DNA of 11,344 bases from DASSCW01 sp036556695 (GCA_036556695.1 DATBIY010000096.1:1-11344), one strand, 5' to 3'; positions 1-5,726 are shown, numbered from the stretch's first letter. Numbers and translations: made by a program. Notes: a model not told the origin generated them from the letters alone.

Positions 1-342
1 CAGGCCGGTCTCCGCCCAGGCCGTGCGCCCGGCAACGTCGACCTGCAGGTCCTTCATGCGGCGCAGGTCGATGACCAGGCCGCCCTCGCTGACGCTGTGA
101 CCGGCGCCGGAATGGCCGCCGCTGCGCACCGCCAGCTCCAGCCCGGTGTCGCGCGCCAGGCGGATCACCGTGGCCACGTCACCGGCGTCTGCCACCTGCA
201 CGATGGCCGCCGGGCGGCGGTCGATGCCTCCGGCCTGCACGGTGCGCGCCGCGTCGTAGTCCGGATCCTGCGGGCCGATGACCGTGCCGCGGGCGCTGCC
301 GCGCAGCGCGTCGAGGTCGAGGCGGGTGGTCGATGTCGTCAC
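1..342 (-). CDS. FAD-linked oxidoreductase, PCMH/berberine-bridge type (partial, N-terminal 114 aa)
   Basis: This is the N-terminal part of a flavin-dependent oxidoreductase that runs off the left edge, so its C-terminal substrate domain is not visible. Reading leftward from a GTG at 342, the frame is open for all 114 codons. Residues 43-114 match the start of the FAD-binding PCMH fold: a region around RRPAAIVQVADAGDV, then RSGGHSGAGHSV at 73-84, then GLVIDLRRMKDL. In this family the His of the RSGGHS motif (here H77) usually carries the covalent 8-alpha-histidyl FAD bond. The start is supported by an AAAGGAG Shine-Dalgarno sequence at 351-357, eight bases before the GTG. The family oxidises varied alcohols, sugars and natural products, and the substrate cannot be told from this fragment. 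The gene is divergent from the STAS gene at 489, so the 146-bp gap presumably holds promoters for both. The family call is firm; any specific enzyme name would be a guess. Confidence 0.9.
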   Translation of the reverse strand, partial: MTTSTTRLDLDALRGSARGTVIGPQDPDYDAARTVQAGGIDRRPAAIVQVADAGDVATVIRLARDTGLELAVRSGGHSGAGHSVSEGGLVIDLRRMKDLQVDVAGRTAWAETGL

Positions 343-488
343 AGTGGAAGCTCCTTTCCGTGTCGATCAGGTAGACCGCCGGGAGCGCCGTTTCTCATCG
401 GTTTCGCCATGCGCCGGAGTCCGGCGCCGATGAGCTCCGGCCCGCGGCGGGGTCTCATCTGCAATCCGGCGCATGGGGAGGTGCGATC
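343..488. promoter_or_regulatory. Divergent intergenic region with nested, mutually exclusive inverted repeats
   Basis: Two alternative pairings can be read directly. Fold A: CTCATCGG (394-401) pairs with CCGATGAG (427-434), enclosing a second stem CGCCGG (412-417) with CCGGCG (421-426) around a 3-base loop. Fold B: CCATGCGCCGGA (407-418) pairs perfectly, over 12 bp, with TCCGGCGCATGG (465-476). The far arm of fold B overlaps the start of the STAS gene's Shine-Dalgarno sequence (GGGGAGGT, 475-482). Folds A and B share 412-417, so they cannot coexist. GATGAG (429-434) can also pair with a further CTCATC at 454-459. No confident -35/-10 pair was found. A leader-RNA switch or paired protein operators are both possible. 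Confidence 0.55.
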
Positions 489-848
489 ATGTCCGCCAGG
501 CGGCGTCTGCTTCTGTTTCCCGAGGCCACGGGAGCGGAGGTGCTGCTCCTGCGGCGCTCGATTCGCGCGCACCTGCTCCAGTCGCCGGGCTCGGTCATCG
601 AATGCGTCGTGCTGGACGGCCACGTCGACCTGCGGACCGTTGAGGCGGTCGCTCGCCTGCAGCTCACCGCACGACGGGCTGGAGGCTGCATACGGCTTGC
701 CGGGCCGCCGCGGCTGGCCGAGCTGCTGCTGCTCACCGGCGTGGCGGCAGCTGCTGGCCTACGCGTCCAGGTGATCGGGCAGCCCAAAGAGCGGGAAGAG
801 GCGGGCGGTGTCCAGGAAGAAGGTGATGCCGGAGATCCGGTCGCCTGA
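489..848 (+). CDS. Small STAS-domain protein (anti-sigma-factor-antagonist-like)
   Basis: This 119-aa soluble protein has a STAS-like fold. After an N-terminal strand (LLLFPE) and an arginine-rich helix there is the STAS core: VIECVVLDGHVDLRTVEAVARL at about 36-57, then LTARRAGGCIRLAGPP and the helix LAELLLLTGV. Lone STAS proteins usually act in partner switching with anti-sigma kinases or in sulfate-transporter-like regulation. No partner kinase is visible here, and no Ser/Thr phosphorylation site of the classical SpoIIAA type (D-S-x-G) can be pointed to, so the role is open. A strong Shine-Dalgarno sequence, GGGGAGGT, lies six bases before the ATG. The last 29 codons and the stop (759-848) lie antisense to the 3' end of the convergent sigma-factor gene, giving an Arg/Glu/Gly-rich tail. 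That tail may be an overprinted extension rather than part of the fold. Confidence 0.8.
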   Translation: MSARRRLLLFPEATGAEVLLLRRSIRAHLLQSPGSVIECVVLDGHVDLRTVEAVARLQLTARRAGGCIRLAGPPRLAELLLLTGVAAAAGLRVQVIGQPKEREEAGGVQEEGDAGDPVA

Positions 849-1775
849 CAGCTCCAGCACCTGGACCGACCACGGCTCCAGGCGGCCGGGGGCGCCGGGC
901 TTGTACTGGCCGAAGGCCGGCGAGCCGTTGGCGTTGACCGGCACAAGCCGAGATCCCTTGCAGCCGATGCCCGGCCCAAGGCACCAGCCCACGATGTCGG
1001 CGTGGGTCTGCAGCCACAGCGCGTAGGGCGGCATGTTCCAGGTCGCGTCCTCGCGCAGCAGGGCAGTCAGCGCCTCCATGTCGTAGCGCTCGAACGCGTC
1101 GACGTAGCGCGCCAGCAGCTCGCTGCGCTCCGGATCGAGCGGTTCGCCGTCCTGGCCGATGCGGTGGCCGGACAGCGTCGCGCGTGCGCGCTGCAGCGCG
1201 CTGTTCACCGATGCCAGGCTGGTATCGAGCAGGGTGGCCACTTCATCGGCGTGCCAGCGCAGCACCTCGCGCAGGATCAGCACTGCGCGCTGGCGCGGCG
1301 GCAGGTGCTGCAGCGCCGCGATGAAGGCCAGCTTCACCGACTCGCGGGCCACCGCCACCTCCGCGGGGTCGGCGGCCGATGCGAGGACGCTGGCGTCGGG
1401 GATCGGCTCGATCCAGGTCGTCTCGGCGAGCGGCTGCGGGAGCGGCGTGTCGGCGCTCGAGGGCGGGTTGAGATCCATCGGCCGTGCCCGGCGCTGGCTG
1501 GCGCCCAGCATCGACAGGCACACGTTGGTGGCGATGGTGTACAGCCAGGTGCGGAGGCTCGATCGGCCTTCGAAGCGATCCATGGCGCGCCACGCGCGCA
1601 GGAACGTCTCCTGGACCGCGTCCTCGGCCTCGAACGCTGAGCCGAGCATGCGGTAGCAGTGAGCGGTCAGCTCAGCGCGGTACGGCTCGAGCAAGCTGGT
1701 GAGGTCGCCGTCGGTCGATGCGAAGGGCCCGGTCGAGCCGATGGCCGGCGGCGGCGTGGTGGTCGCTTCCGTCAC
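759..1775 (-). CDS. ECF RNA polymerase sigma factor with C-terminal SnoaL-like domain (SigG/SigX5, TIGR02960-like)
   Basis: This 338-aa protein is a group 4 sigma factor. Sigma region 2 spans about 28-95 and includes DAVQETFLRAWR and RSSLRTWLYTIATNVC. A linker carries WIEPIPDA. Region 4 spans about 144-200, with LPPRQRAVLILREVL and the helix-turn-helix ending SVNSALQRARATL. A SnoaL/NTF2-like domain (about 217-335) contains PPYALWLQ, GWCLGPGIGC and ends LFPLFGLP. This order and these motifs match the SigG/SigX5 type, in which the fused C-terminal domain is thought to modulate activity, and a dedicated anti-sigma factor is often absent. The GTG at 1775 is chosen because no later ATG or GTG precedes region 2 and a TAGCAT -10 box lies exactly seven bases upstream, suggesting a leaderless mRNA. 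It lies 63 bp downstream of a membrane-protein gene on the same strand, and its 3' end overlaps the convergent STAS gene by 90 bp. Confidence 0.93.
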   Translation of the reverse strand: MTEATTTPPPAIGSTGPFASTDGDLTSLLEPYRAELTAHCYRMLGSAFEAEDAVQETFLRAWRAMDRFEGRSSLRTWLYTIATNVCLSMLGASQRRARPMDLNPPSSADTPLPQPLAETTWIEPIPDASVLASAADPAEVAVARESVKLAFIAALQHLPPRQRAVLILREVLRWHADEVATLLDTSLASVNSALQRARATLSGHRIGQDGEPLDPERSELLARYVDAFERYDMEALTALLREDATWNMPPYALWLQTHADIVGWCLGPGIGCKGSRLVPVNANGSPAFGQYKPGAPGRLEPWSVQVLELSGDRISGITFFLDTARLFPLFGLPDHLDA

Positions 1776-1782
1776 CGGGTCA

Positions 1783-1788
1783 ATGCTA
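1783..1788 (-). promoter_or_regulatory. -10 box of a likely leaderless promoter for the ECF sigma gene
   Basis: Reading the minus strand, TAGCAT is followed by seven bases (tgacccg) and then the GTG start, which would place the transcription start at or next to the start codon. No good Shine-Dalgarno sequence sits at normal spacing (GAGGGG is 13 bases away). The same TAGCAT plus seven-base arrangement precedes the MFS gene. No consensus -35 was found. Confidence 0.5.
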
Positions 1789-1838
1789 CCCCTCGCTCGC
1801 CGGACGGTCGAATCGCGCCCCCGGGCCTGGCGTGCCTT

Positions 1839-2333
1839 TCAGGTATCGAGGTGAATCCACTTCGCCGGCGGAGGTGGCCCGAAGAAGCGGGGTCCGCTGA
1901 CCAGCAGGATGGCGGCCGACACCACGGCCACGATCGGACCGGAGATCATTGGCGGCGCCGGCGGCTGCGACGGCTCCGTGCCGGTGACCACGAAGAAGAC
2001 CATCACGCCCACCGACCAGACCGGCAGCGCCCACATCGCCCACCACGCCCAGCGCTGGTTGCGGCGGAATCCGAAGACGAGGATGGCCAGCAGCAGCCCG
2101 CCGACCAACATCAGGGTCCAGCCGTTCTGACGCACGGCGAAGTCATACAGCTGGTAGGCGTCGCCGCCCTCCGCCTGCAGCTGGGAGAGCGACTTGCCGG
2201 TCAGGGCGGTGGCGATGGCCGGATCCGCGGCGGCGCCGCTCAGGATGTCGGTCACGCCGAACAGCGCGAACAGGACCGCGATCGCTGCCAACCCCCACCA
2301 GGCATGCCGGCTCAGCCATTCCATGCGCGGCAT
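1839..2333 (-). CDS. Four-helix integral membrane protein of unknown function
   Basis: This 164-aa protein has no family I recognise. Four hydrophobic helices are visible at about 12-32, 70-90, 95-117 and 129-147. An extracytoplasmic-looking loop of about 38 residues lies between helices 1 and 2 (DILSGAAADP onward), and a proline-rich loop (EPSQPPAPP) lies between helices 3 and 4. The C-terminus is short and proline-rich (GPPPPAKW). The cluster RRNQRW between helices 2 and 3 suggests a cytoplasmic turn under the positive-inside rule. The ATG at 2333 is taken as the start; a second ATG three codons in is equally possible, and no clear Shine-Dalgarno sequence is seen. The gene precedes the ECF sigma gene on the same strand with a 63-bp gap, so co-transcription and a sensory link are conceivable, but the sigma gene also seems to have its own promoter. 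Confidence 0.75.
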   Translation of the reverse strand: MPRMEWLSRHAWWGLAAIAVLFALFGVTDILSGAAADPAIATALTGKSLSQLQAEGGDAYQLYDFAVRQNGWTLMLVGGLLLAILVFGFRRNQRWAWWAMWALPVWSVGVMVFFVVTGTEPSQPPAPPMISGPIVAVVSAAILLVSGPRFFGPPPPAKWIHLDT

Positions 2334-2368
2334 TGTGCCGAAATCCCGGCTGGAAGACGCGCCCCGCC

Positions 2369-2396
2369 TTGACAGTCTCTAGCCACAGCCCACACT
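2369..2396 (+). promoter_or_regulatory. Putative promoter for the Rieske protein gene
   Basis: A perfect -35 hexamer TTGACA (2369-2374) is followed after 16 bases by CACACT (2391-2396), a passable -10. An alternative -10, TACATT (2402-2407), lacks a matching -35. Either would leave a leader of roughly 50-60 bases before the Rieske ATG. The prediction rests on hexamer match alone. Confidence 0.4.
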
Positions 2397-2462
2397 GGCG
2401 ATACATTCGGGCGACACGGCCGTGGCACCCGCGCCCACCGCGACACCCCAGGAGGTCTGCAG

Positions 2463-2765
2463 ATGTTTGTGCGAATCGGGAGCGCCGATGAGGTCGCGCC
2501 GGGCGAGATGCACGTGTACGACGTGGCCGGTACCAGGGTCAACGTCGCCAACGCCGGAGGCAGGCTTTACGCGTTCGATGACACCTGCACCCACATGGGC
2601 TGCTCCCTCGCCAACGGCGAGCTCGAGGACACAACCGTCACCTGCGCCTGCCATGGCAGCCAGTTCGACGTCACGTCCGGGGCGGTGCTCCGCGGACCCG
2701 CGGAGCGGCCGGTGCGGTCCTGGACGATCCAGGTCGAGGGCGAGGACCTGCTCGCGGAGACGTGA
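2463..2765 (+). CDS. Small Rieske [2Fe-2S] ferredoxin-like protein
   Basis: This 100-aa protein is a single Rieske domain acting as a soluble electron carrier or as the ferredoxin component of an oxygenase. The two cluster-binding boxes are clear: CTHMGC at 42-47 and CACHGSQFD at 61-69. The expected ligands are C42, H44, C61 and H64. C47 and C63 sit where the disulfide cysteines of the bc1/b6f-type Rieske fold lie, so this copy resembles the disulfide-bearing CTHxGC/CxCHGS type more than the plain dioxygenase-ferredoxin type. The C-terminal GPAERPVRSWTIQVEG matches the usual closing strands. An AGGAGGT Shine-Dalgarno sequence (2450-2456) six bases before the ATG fixes the start. No signal peptide or membrane anchor is present, so it is cytoplasmic. 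No oxygenase or reductase partner is in the window. Its stop lies only nine bases from the stop of the convergent msrA. Confidence 0.92.
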   Translation: MFVRIGSADEVAPGEMHVYDVAGTRVNVANAGGRLYAFDDTCTHMGCSLANGELEDTTVTCACHGSQFDVTSGAVLRGPAERPVRSWTIQVEGEDLLAET

Positions 2766-2774
2766 TGGGCGCGG

Positions 2775-3437
2775 CTAGACCTGCTCCATCTGGACGATCG
2801 GGCCTGACAGCTTCACGCCGGTGGCGTGGATGGGACAGTAGCCGTTCGGCACCTTGTGCAGGTACTGCTGGTGATAGTCCTCGGCAAAGTAGAACTCCGG
2901 CGCCGGTGCGATCTCGGTGGTGATCGGCCCGAAGCCGGCCTTCGTCAGCTCGGCCTGGTACATGTCGCGCGAGGCGCGTGCCATGGCAGCCTGGGCATCG
3001 GTATGGGTGTAGATGGCGGACCGATACTGCGTCCCCACGTCGTTGCCCTGCCGGAAGCCCTGGGTGGGGTCGTGGTCCTCCCAGAAGGCCTTCAGCAGCT
3101 GCTCGTAGCTGACCCGCTTCGGGTCGTAGACAACCCGAACGGCCTCGGCGTGGCCGGTGCGTCCCGAGCAGACCTCCTTGTACGTCGGATTCGGGGTCGT
3201 GCCGCCCTGGTAGCCGACGGCGGTGACGATCACGCCGGGGATCTCCCAGAAGAGCTTCTCGGCGCCCCAGAAGCATCCGAGCGCGAAGTCGGCGATCTCG
3301 CTGCCCTCCGGGTACGGCCCCTTCAGCGGGGCGCCCTTGGTGGCATGCGTCTCGGCAGTTGGCAGCGCGTCGGAGCGGCCAGGGAGGATCTCCGACGGCT
3401 CCGGCATCTTCGACTTGAACAGCTCGCGGAAGAACAT
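2775..3437 (-). CDS. msrA: Peptide-methionine (S)-S-oxide reductase MsrA
   Basis: MsrA reduces methionine-S-sulfoxide in proteins and free methionine, using thioredoxin as electron donor. The 220-aa sequence carries the family signature GCFWGAEKLFW, with the catalytic C55 and conserved E60. Further along come the conserved blocks VGYQGG, NPTYKEVCSGRTGHAEAV (C90), YDP, FWEDHDPTQ, NDVGTQYRSAIY and AEDYHQQYL. C201, in the segment NGYCPIHATGV, is the likely resolving cysteine. The roughly 45-residue N-terminal extension (KSKMPEPSEILPG and so on) is typical of longer MsrA forms and lacks a signal peptide, so the enzyme is cytoplasmic. The start at 3437 has no Shine-Dalgarno sequence, but TACACT lies six bases upstream, consistent with a leaderless message. 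The gene follows doxX on the same strand after 63 bp. Confidence 0.97.
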   Translation of the reverse strand: MFFRELFKSKMPEPSEILPGRSDALPTAETHATKGAPLKGPYPEGSEIADFALGCFWGAEKLFWEIPGVIVTAVGYQGGTTPNPTYKEVCSGRTGHAEAVRVVYDPKRVSYEQLLKAFWEDHDPTQGFRQGNDVGTQYRSAIYTHTDAQAAMARASRDMYQAELTKAGFGPITTEIAPAPEFYFAEDYHQQYLHKVPNGYCPIHATGVKLSGPIVQMEQV

Positions 3438-3443
3438 GAGGCG

Positions 3444-3449
3444 AGTGTA
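3444..3449 (-). promoter_or_regulatory. -10 box of a likely leaderless msrA promoter
   Basis: On the minus strand TACACT is followed by six bases and the msrA ATG. No Shine-Dalgarno sequence is present. Immediately upstream lies the 11-bp tandem repeat at 3455-3476, in the position of a -35 element or activator site. Confidence 0.5.
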
Positions 3450-3454
3450 GAGCC

Positions 3455-3476
3455 GATGCGTGACGGCTGCGTGACG
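3455..3476. repeat. 11-bp tandem repeat in the msrA promoter
   Basis: GATGCGTGACG is followed directly by GCTGCGTGACG, ten of eleven positions identical. A weaker third unit (3477-3487) keeps the TGAC core, so TGAC occurs at 3461, 3472 and 3483 with an exact 11-bp period, about one helical turn. It abuts the -10 box of msrA and so may bind a regulator on one face of the DNA. Confidence 0.55.
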
Positions 3477-3500
3477 GGCGTCTGACCGCCAGGCGACGCC

Positions 3501-4067
3501 TCAGGTCGTTGCCGGCAGCTCGTCGTGGCGGTCGCCAGAGAGCAGCCACCAGCGGATGCGCTCGCCGACCATCGGCCCAACCACCGCGTCCAGCCCGAAG
3601 TAGTTGCCCGCGCCGACCACCGCCAGCCCGAAGGTCACCACCGCGTAGGTCAGGTGCTGGTTCACGATGCCGAACTCGAACTCCCAGGCCGCGAAGAAGA
3701 AGAACAGCATCATCAGCGTGCCCATGACCGCCGAGAAGCGGGTCAGCAAACCGAGGATCAGGCCAAGGCCAATGCCGATCTGCCCGGCCACCACCAGGAA
3801 GTTGACGATGGGCATCAGCGAGCCGTTGGTCGCCAATCCCGCCCAGAAGTCGTGCGTCGGGTTGAATACCGTGCCCTCGGCCACCTCGCCGGTGACGAAC
3901 GGCCAGCCGAGCGAGCCGCCGGTGCCGAACTGGAGGAAGCCGGCCGCGCTGAAGCCCTCGGCGCCGGAGCCCAGCAGCTTCTCCATCCCCGCCCACAGGA
4001 AGATGACGCCGATCACGATCCTGCCGATCGCGACGGCGACCTGGGCCAGTCGATCGGTGACGTACAT
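3501..4067 (-). CDS. DoxX-family membrane protein
   Basis: This 188-aa integral membrane protein has four predicted helices (about 9-31, 83-107, 111-130 and 137-157). It shows family-typical features: GRIVIGVIFLWAGMEKLL at the N-terminus, QIGIGLGLILGLLTRFSAVMGTLMM in the middle helices and a conserved glycine/asparagine turn GAGNYFGLDA near the end. DoxX/DoxD relatives are linked to thiosulfate:quinone oxidoreductase in archaea and to membrane redox complexes handling thiol stress in mycobacteria; the role here is unproven. The ATG at 4067 is preferred over an in-frame ATG 25 codons upstream because AGAGGAG (4076-4082) sits eight bases before it and the upstream extension is basic and unlike the family. 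It precedes msrA on the same strand, suggesting a joint redox-stress function, and is divergent from the MFS gene. Confidence 0.9.
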   Translation of the reverse strand: MYVTDRLAQVAVAIGRIVIGVIFLWAGMEKLLGSGAEGFSAAGFLQFGTGGSLGWPFVTGEVAEGTVFNPTHDFWAGLATNGSLMPIVNFLVVAGQIGIGLGLILGLLTRFSAVMGTLMMLFFFFAAWEFEFGIVNQHLTYAVVTFGLAVVGAGNYFGLDAVVGPMVGERIRWWLLSGDRHDELPATT

Positions 4068-4098
4068 GGCTGGGACTCCTCTCAAACTCTGTGCCGCG

Positions 4099-4104
4099 AC
4101 TTTA
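4099..4104 (-). promoter_or_regulatory. Putative -10 box of the doxX promoter
   Basis: TAAAGT on the minus strand would give a leader of about 25 bases that includes the doxX Shine-Dalgarno sequence. The tandem GCCATGCG motif (4120-4138) lies upstream. No consensus -35 was seen, so this is a weak prediction. Confidence 0.35.
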
Positions 4105-4119
4105 GCCCCGCGTGCTGCC

Positions 4120-4138
4120 GCCATGCGCGGGCCATGCG
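4120..4138. repeat. 11-bp-phased tandem motif between doxX and the MFS gene
   Basis: GCCATGCG occurs at 4120-4127 and again at 4131-4138, an exact 11-bp period. Read on the minus strand the units are GACGCATGGC and CGCGCATGGC, similar in core (CGCAT) and phasing to the repeat upstream of msrA (CACGCAT/CACGCAG). It lies upstream of the putative doxX -10 and within the region shared with the divergent exporter. Confidence 0.45.
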
Positions 4139-4182
4139 TCACTGTCGGTCGAGGCCATCCATCCCGTTCTGCGGCAGTTCCG

Positions 4183-4188
4183 TAGCAT
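4183..4188 (+). promoter_or_regulatory. -10 box of a likely leaderless promoter for the MFS gene
   Basis: TAGCAT is followed by seven bases (ccgcggg) and then the ATG at 4196. No Shine-Dalgarno sequence precedes this ATG. The hexamer and spacing are identical to those of the ECF sigma gene. Confidence 0.5.
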
Positions 4189-4195
4189 CCGCGGG

Positions 4196-5551
4196 ATGGA
4201 ACGGGGAGCCTGGACGCCGGGAACGCGGCTGCTGACCGCCGGGATCGTCTTCATGACGACCGCCGTCGGCTTTGAGGGCCTTGCCGTGCCAACCGTGCTG
4301 CCGGCGACGCTGGACGAGCTGGGCGGGCTGCCGCTCTACGGCTGGGCGTTCTCCGGCTTCTGGCTCACCAGCCTGATCGGCATCGCCTTGGCCGGGCGCG
4401 AGGCGGACAGGCGCGGACCGCTGCTGCCGTTCGTGGGCGGGTCCACGCTGTTCGCGGGCGGCCTGGTGGTCGCCGGGCTGGCGCCTGACATGGCGTGGGT
4501 CGTGGTCGGCCGCGCGGTGCAGGGCCTGGGCGCCGGCGCGATCGCCGCCATCACCTACGTGCTCATCGCGCGCGGTTACGATTCGCCGGCGCAGCCACGG
4601 ATGATCGCCGTGGTGCAGAGCGCCTGGGTGGTTCCGGGCCTGTTGGGTCCGGCGCTGGCCGGCTATCTGGCGGAGGAGGCATCGTGGCGCTGGGCCTTCC
4701 TGGGCCTCGCTCCGCTCCTGCCGCTGGCGGCGCTGCTGACCGTGCCGCCCATCCGCCGCCTCGGGAAGGCCGAGGGCGCCGCGCCCGGCTCGGTGCGGAC
4801 CGCCTTCGACGCGGTGCAGCTCGCGGCGGGCGCCGGCCTGCTGCTCTCGGCTGGTCTCGTGGGAAACCTCGTTCTGGCCACAGGGTTCGTGGCAGCCGGT
4901 CTGGCGCTGATGATCCGGCCGCTGCGCTCGCTGTTTCCCGCCGGCACGATGCTGGCCCGACCCGGCCGCGGCGCGGCGATCGCGCTGCTGGGTCTGATCA
5001 GCGTCGCCTTCTTCGGGGCCGAGGCGTTCGTGCCGCTGGCCGTCTCCTCGGTGCGAAACGCCGGGACCTTGGCCGGCGGCATGGCGCTGACGGCGGCGGC
5101 GGTGACGTGGGCCATCGGCTCCTGGGTTCAGGCGCGCCTGGCGCACGGCCGGCATCGCCAGCTGGTGGTGGCGGTGGGCATCGGCCTGGTGGCGCTGGGC
5201 ATCGGCTTCGAGGCGGTGGTTCCGCTCACCTCGCTGGCGCCGGTGTGGCTGGCGGCGGTCGGGTGGGCCATCGGTGGGATGGGGATGGGCATGGCCTACT
5301 CGATGCTCACGCTGGCCAGCATCGAGTCGGCGCCATCGGGCACCGAGGGTGCCGCATCCGCATCCGTCCAGCTGGCCGAGGCGCTGGGCATCGCGCTGGG
5401 GACGGGGGTCACCGGCAGCGTGGTGGCCATCGGCGCAGTGGACCTTGGGCTGGCGCCGGCGATCGCCCTGGCCGAGGTGGCGATGCTGCTGGTGTGCGGG
5501 CTGGGGATCGCGCTGGTCGGACGGGTGCCGGCCGCGCGTACGGACGCGTGA
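4196..5551 (+). CDS. MFS transporter, drug:H+ antiporter-like
   Basis: This 451-aa polytopic membrane protein belongs to the major facilitator superfamily. Numbered from the ATG at 4196, helix 1 (about 11-32) and helix 2 (about 48-66) are followed by a degenerate motif A loop (GREADRRGPLLPF, 67-79). Motif B has a conserved arginine (VVGRAVQGLGAG, R106). A motif C-like segment, VVPGLLGPALAGYLAEEASWRW, at about 145-166 is typical of exporters. Hydrophobic segments continue to the C-terminus (LLVCGLGIALVG), consistent with 12 or more helices. Exporters of this sort expel drugs or metabolites using the proton gradient, and the substrate cannot be predicted. An in-frame ATG 28 codons earlier is rejected because the extra segment is not membrane-like and the TAGCAT promoter would lie inside it. 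The gene is divergent from doxX and convergent with the MBL-fold gene. Confidence 0.9.
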   Translation: MERGAWTPGTRLLTAGIVFMTTAVGFEGLAVPTVLPATLDELGGLPLYGWAFSGFWLTSLIGIALAGREADRRGPLLPFVGGSTLFAGGLVVAGLAPDMAWVVVGRAVQGLGAGAIAAITYVLIARGYDSPAQPRMIAVVQSAWVVPGLLGPALAGYLAEEASWRWAFLGLAPLLPLAALLTVPPIRRLGKAEGAAPGSVRTAFDAVQLAAGAGLLLSAGLVGNLVLATGFVAAGLALMIRPLRSLFPAGTMLARPGRGAAIALLGLISVAFFGAEAFVPLAVSSVRNAGTLAGGMALTAAAVTWAIGSWVQARLAHGRHRQLVVAVGIGLVALGIGFEAVVPLTSLAPVWLAAVGWAIGGMGMGMAYSMLTLASIESAPSGTEGAASASVQLAEALGIALGTGVTGSVVAIGAVDLGLAPAIALAEVAMLLVCGLGIALVGRVPAARTDA

Positions 5552-5726
5552 TCCAGCGCCCTTATCACTGCGCTGTCATGGGAATGACCGAAATCGGCTC
5601 AAATCGGTCGCTCTCATGACTGCCGGTTATGAAACGTGCTGGTTTAGGGCGAATCTGGTCGCTTTCATGACCCGCTGGTAATACTCAATGCGCGAAGCGT
5701 GACGTAACGCGGGCAACGACCGACGG
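5552..5726. repeat. Convergent intergenic region with a long imperfect hairpin and a repeated 3' arm
   Basis: GTCATG...GACCGA (5575-5591) pairs with TCGGTC...CATGAC (5604-5620) across a 12-base loop: a 17-bp stem with one mismatch and two G-T pairs. The 5' arm can also fold alone as GTCAT-GGGA-ATGAC (5575-5588), with a GNRA-type loop. The 3' arm recurs 51 bp later: GGTCGCTCTCATGAC at 5606-5620 and GGTCGCTTTCATGAC at 5657-5671, with similarity extending to GGTTAT/GGTAAT. A shorter inverted repeat, CGTGAC (5698-5703) and GTCACG (5726-5731), straddles the stop of the MBL gene. With genes converging from both sides this is a plausible bidirectional transcription end, but no T-run follows, so a REP-like intergenic repeat is equally likely. 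Confidence 0.6.

Noticed and set aside
97..774. A plus-strand frame opposite the FAD oxidoreductase
   Set aside because: It overlaps both the FAD-binding gene and the well-supported STAS gene, and has shadow-type composition.
3477..3500. GGCGTC/GACGCC inverted repeat just after the doxX stop, as a terminator
   Set aside because: Only six base pairs with a 12-base loop and no T-run in the doxX direction; not convincing as a terminator.
2671..3996. A 441-codon minus-strand frame crossing msrA and doxX in another register
   Set aside because: Its product is Arg/Gly-rich without motifs and would displace two clear genes.
4068..4142. Upstream ATG extending DoxX by 25 residues
   Set aside because: The extension lies beyond a clear Shine-Dalgarno sequence and candidate -10 box and does not resemble the family N-terminus.
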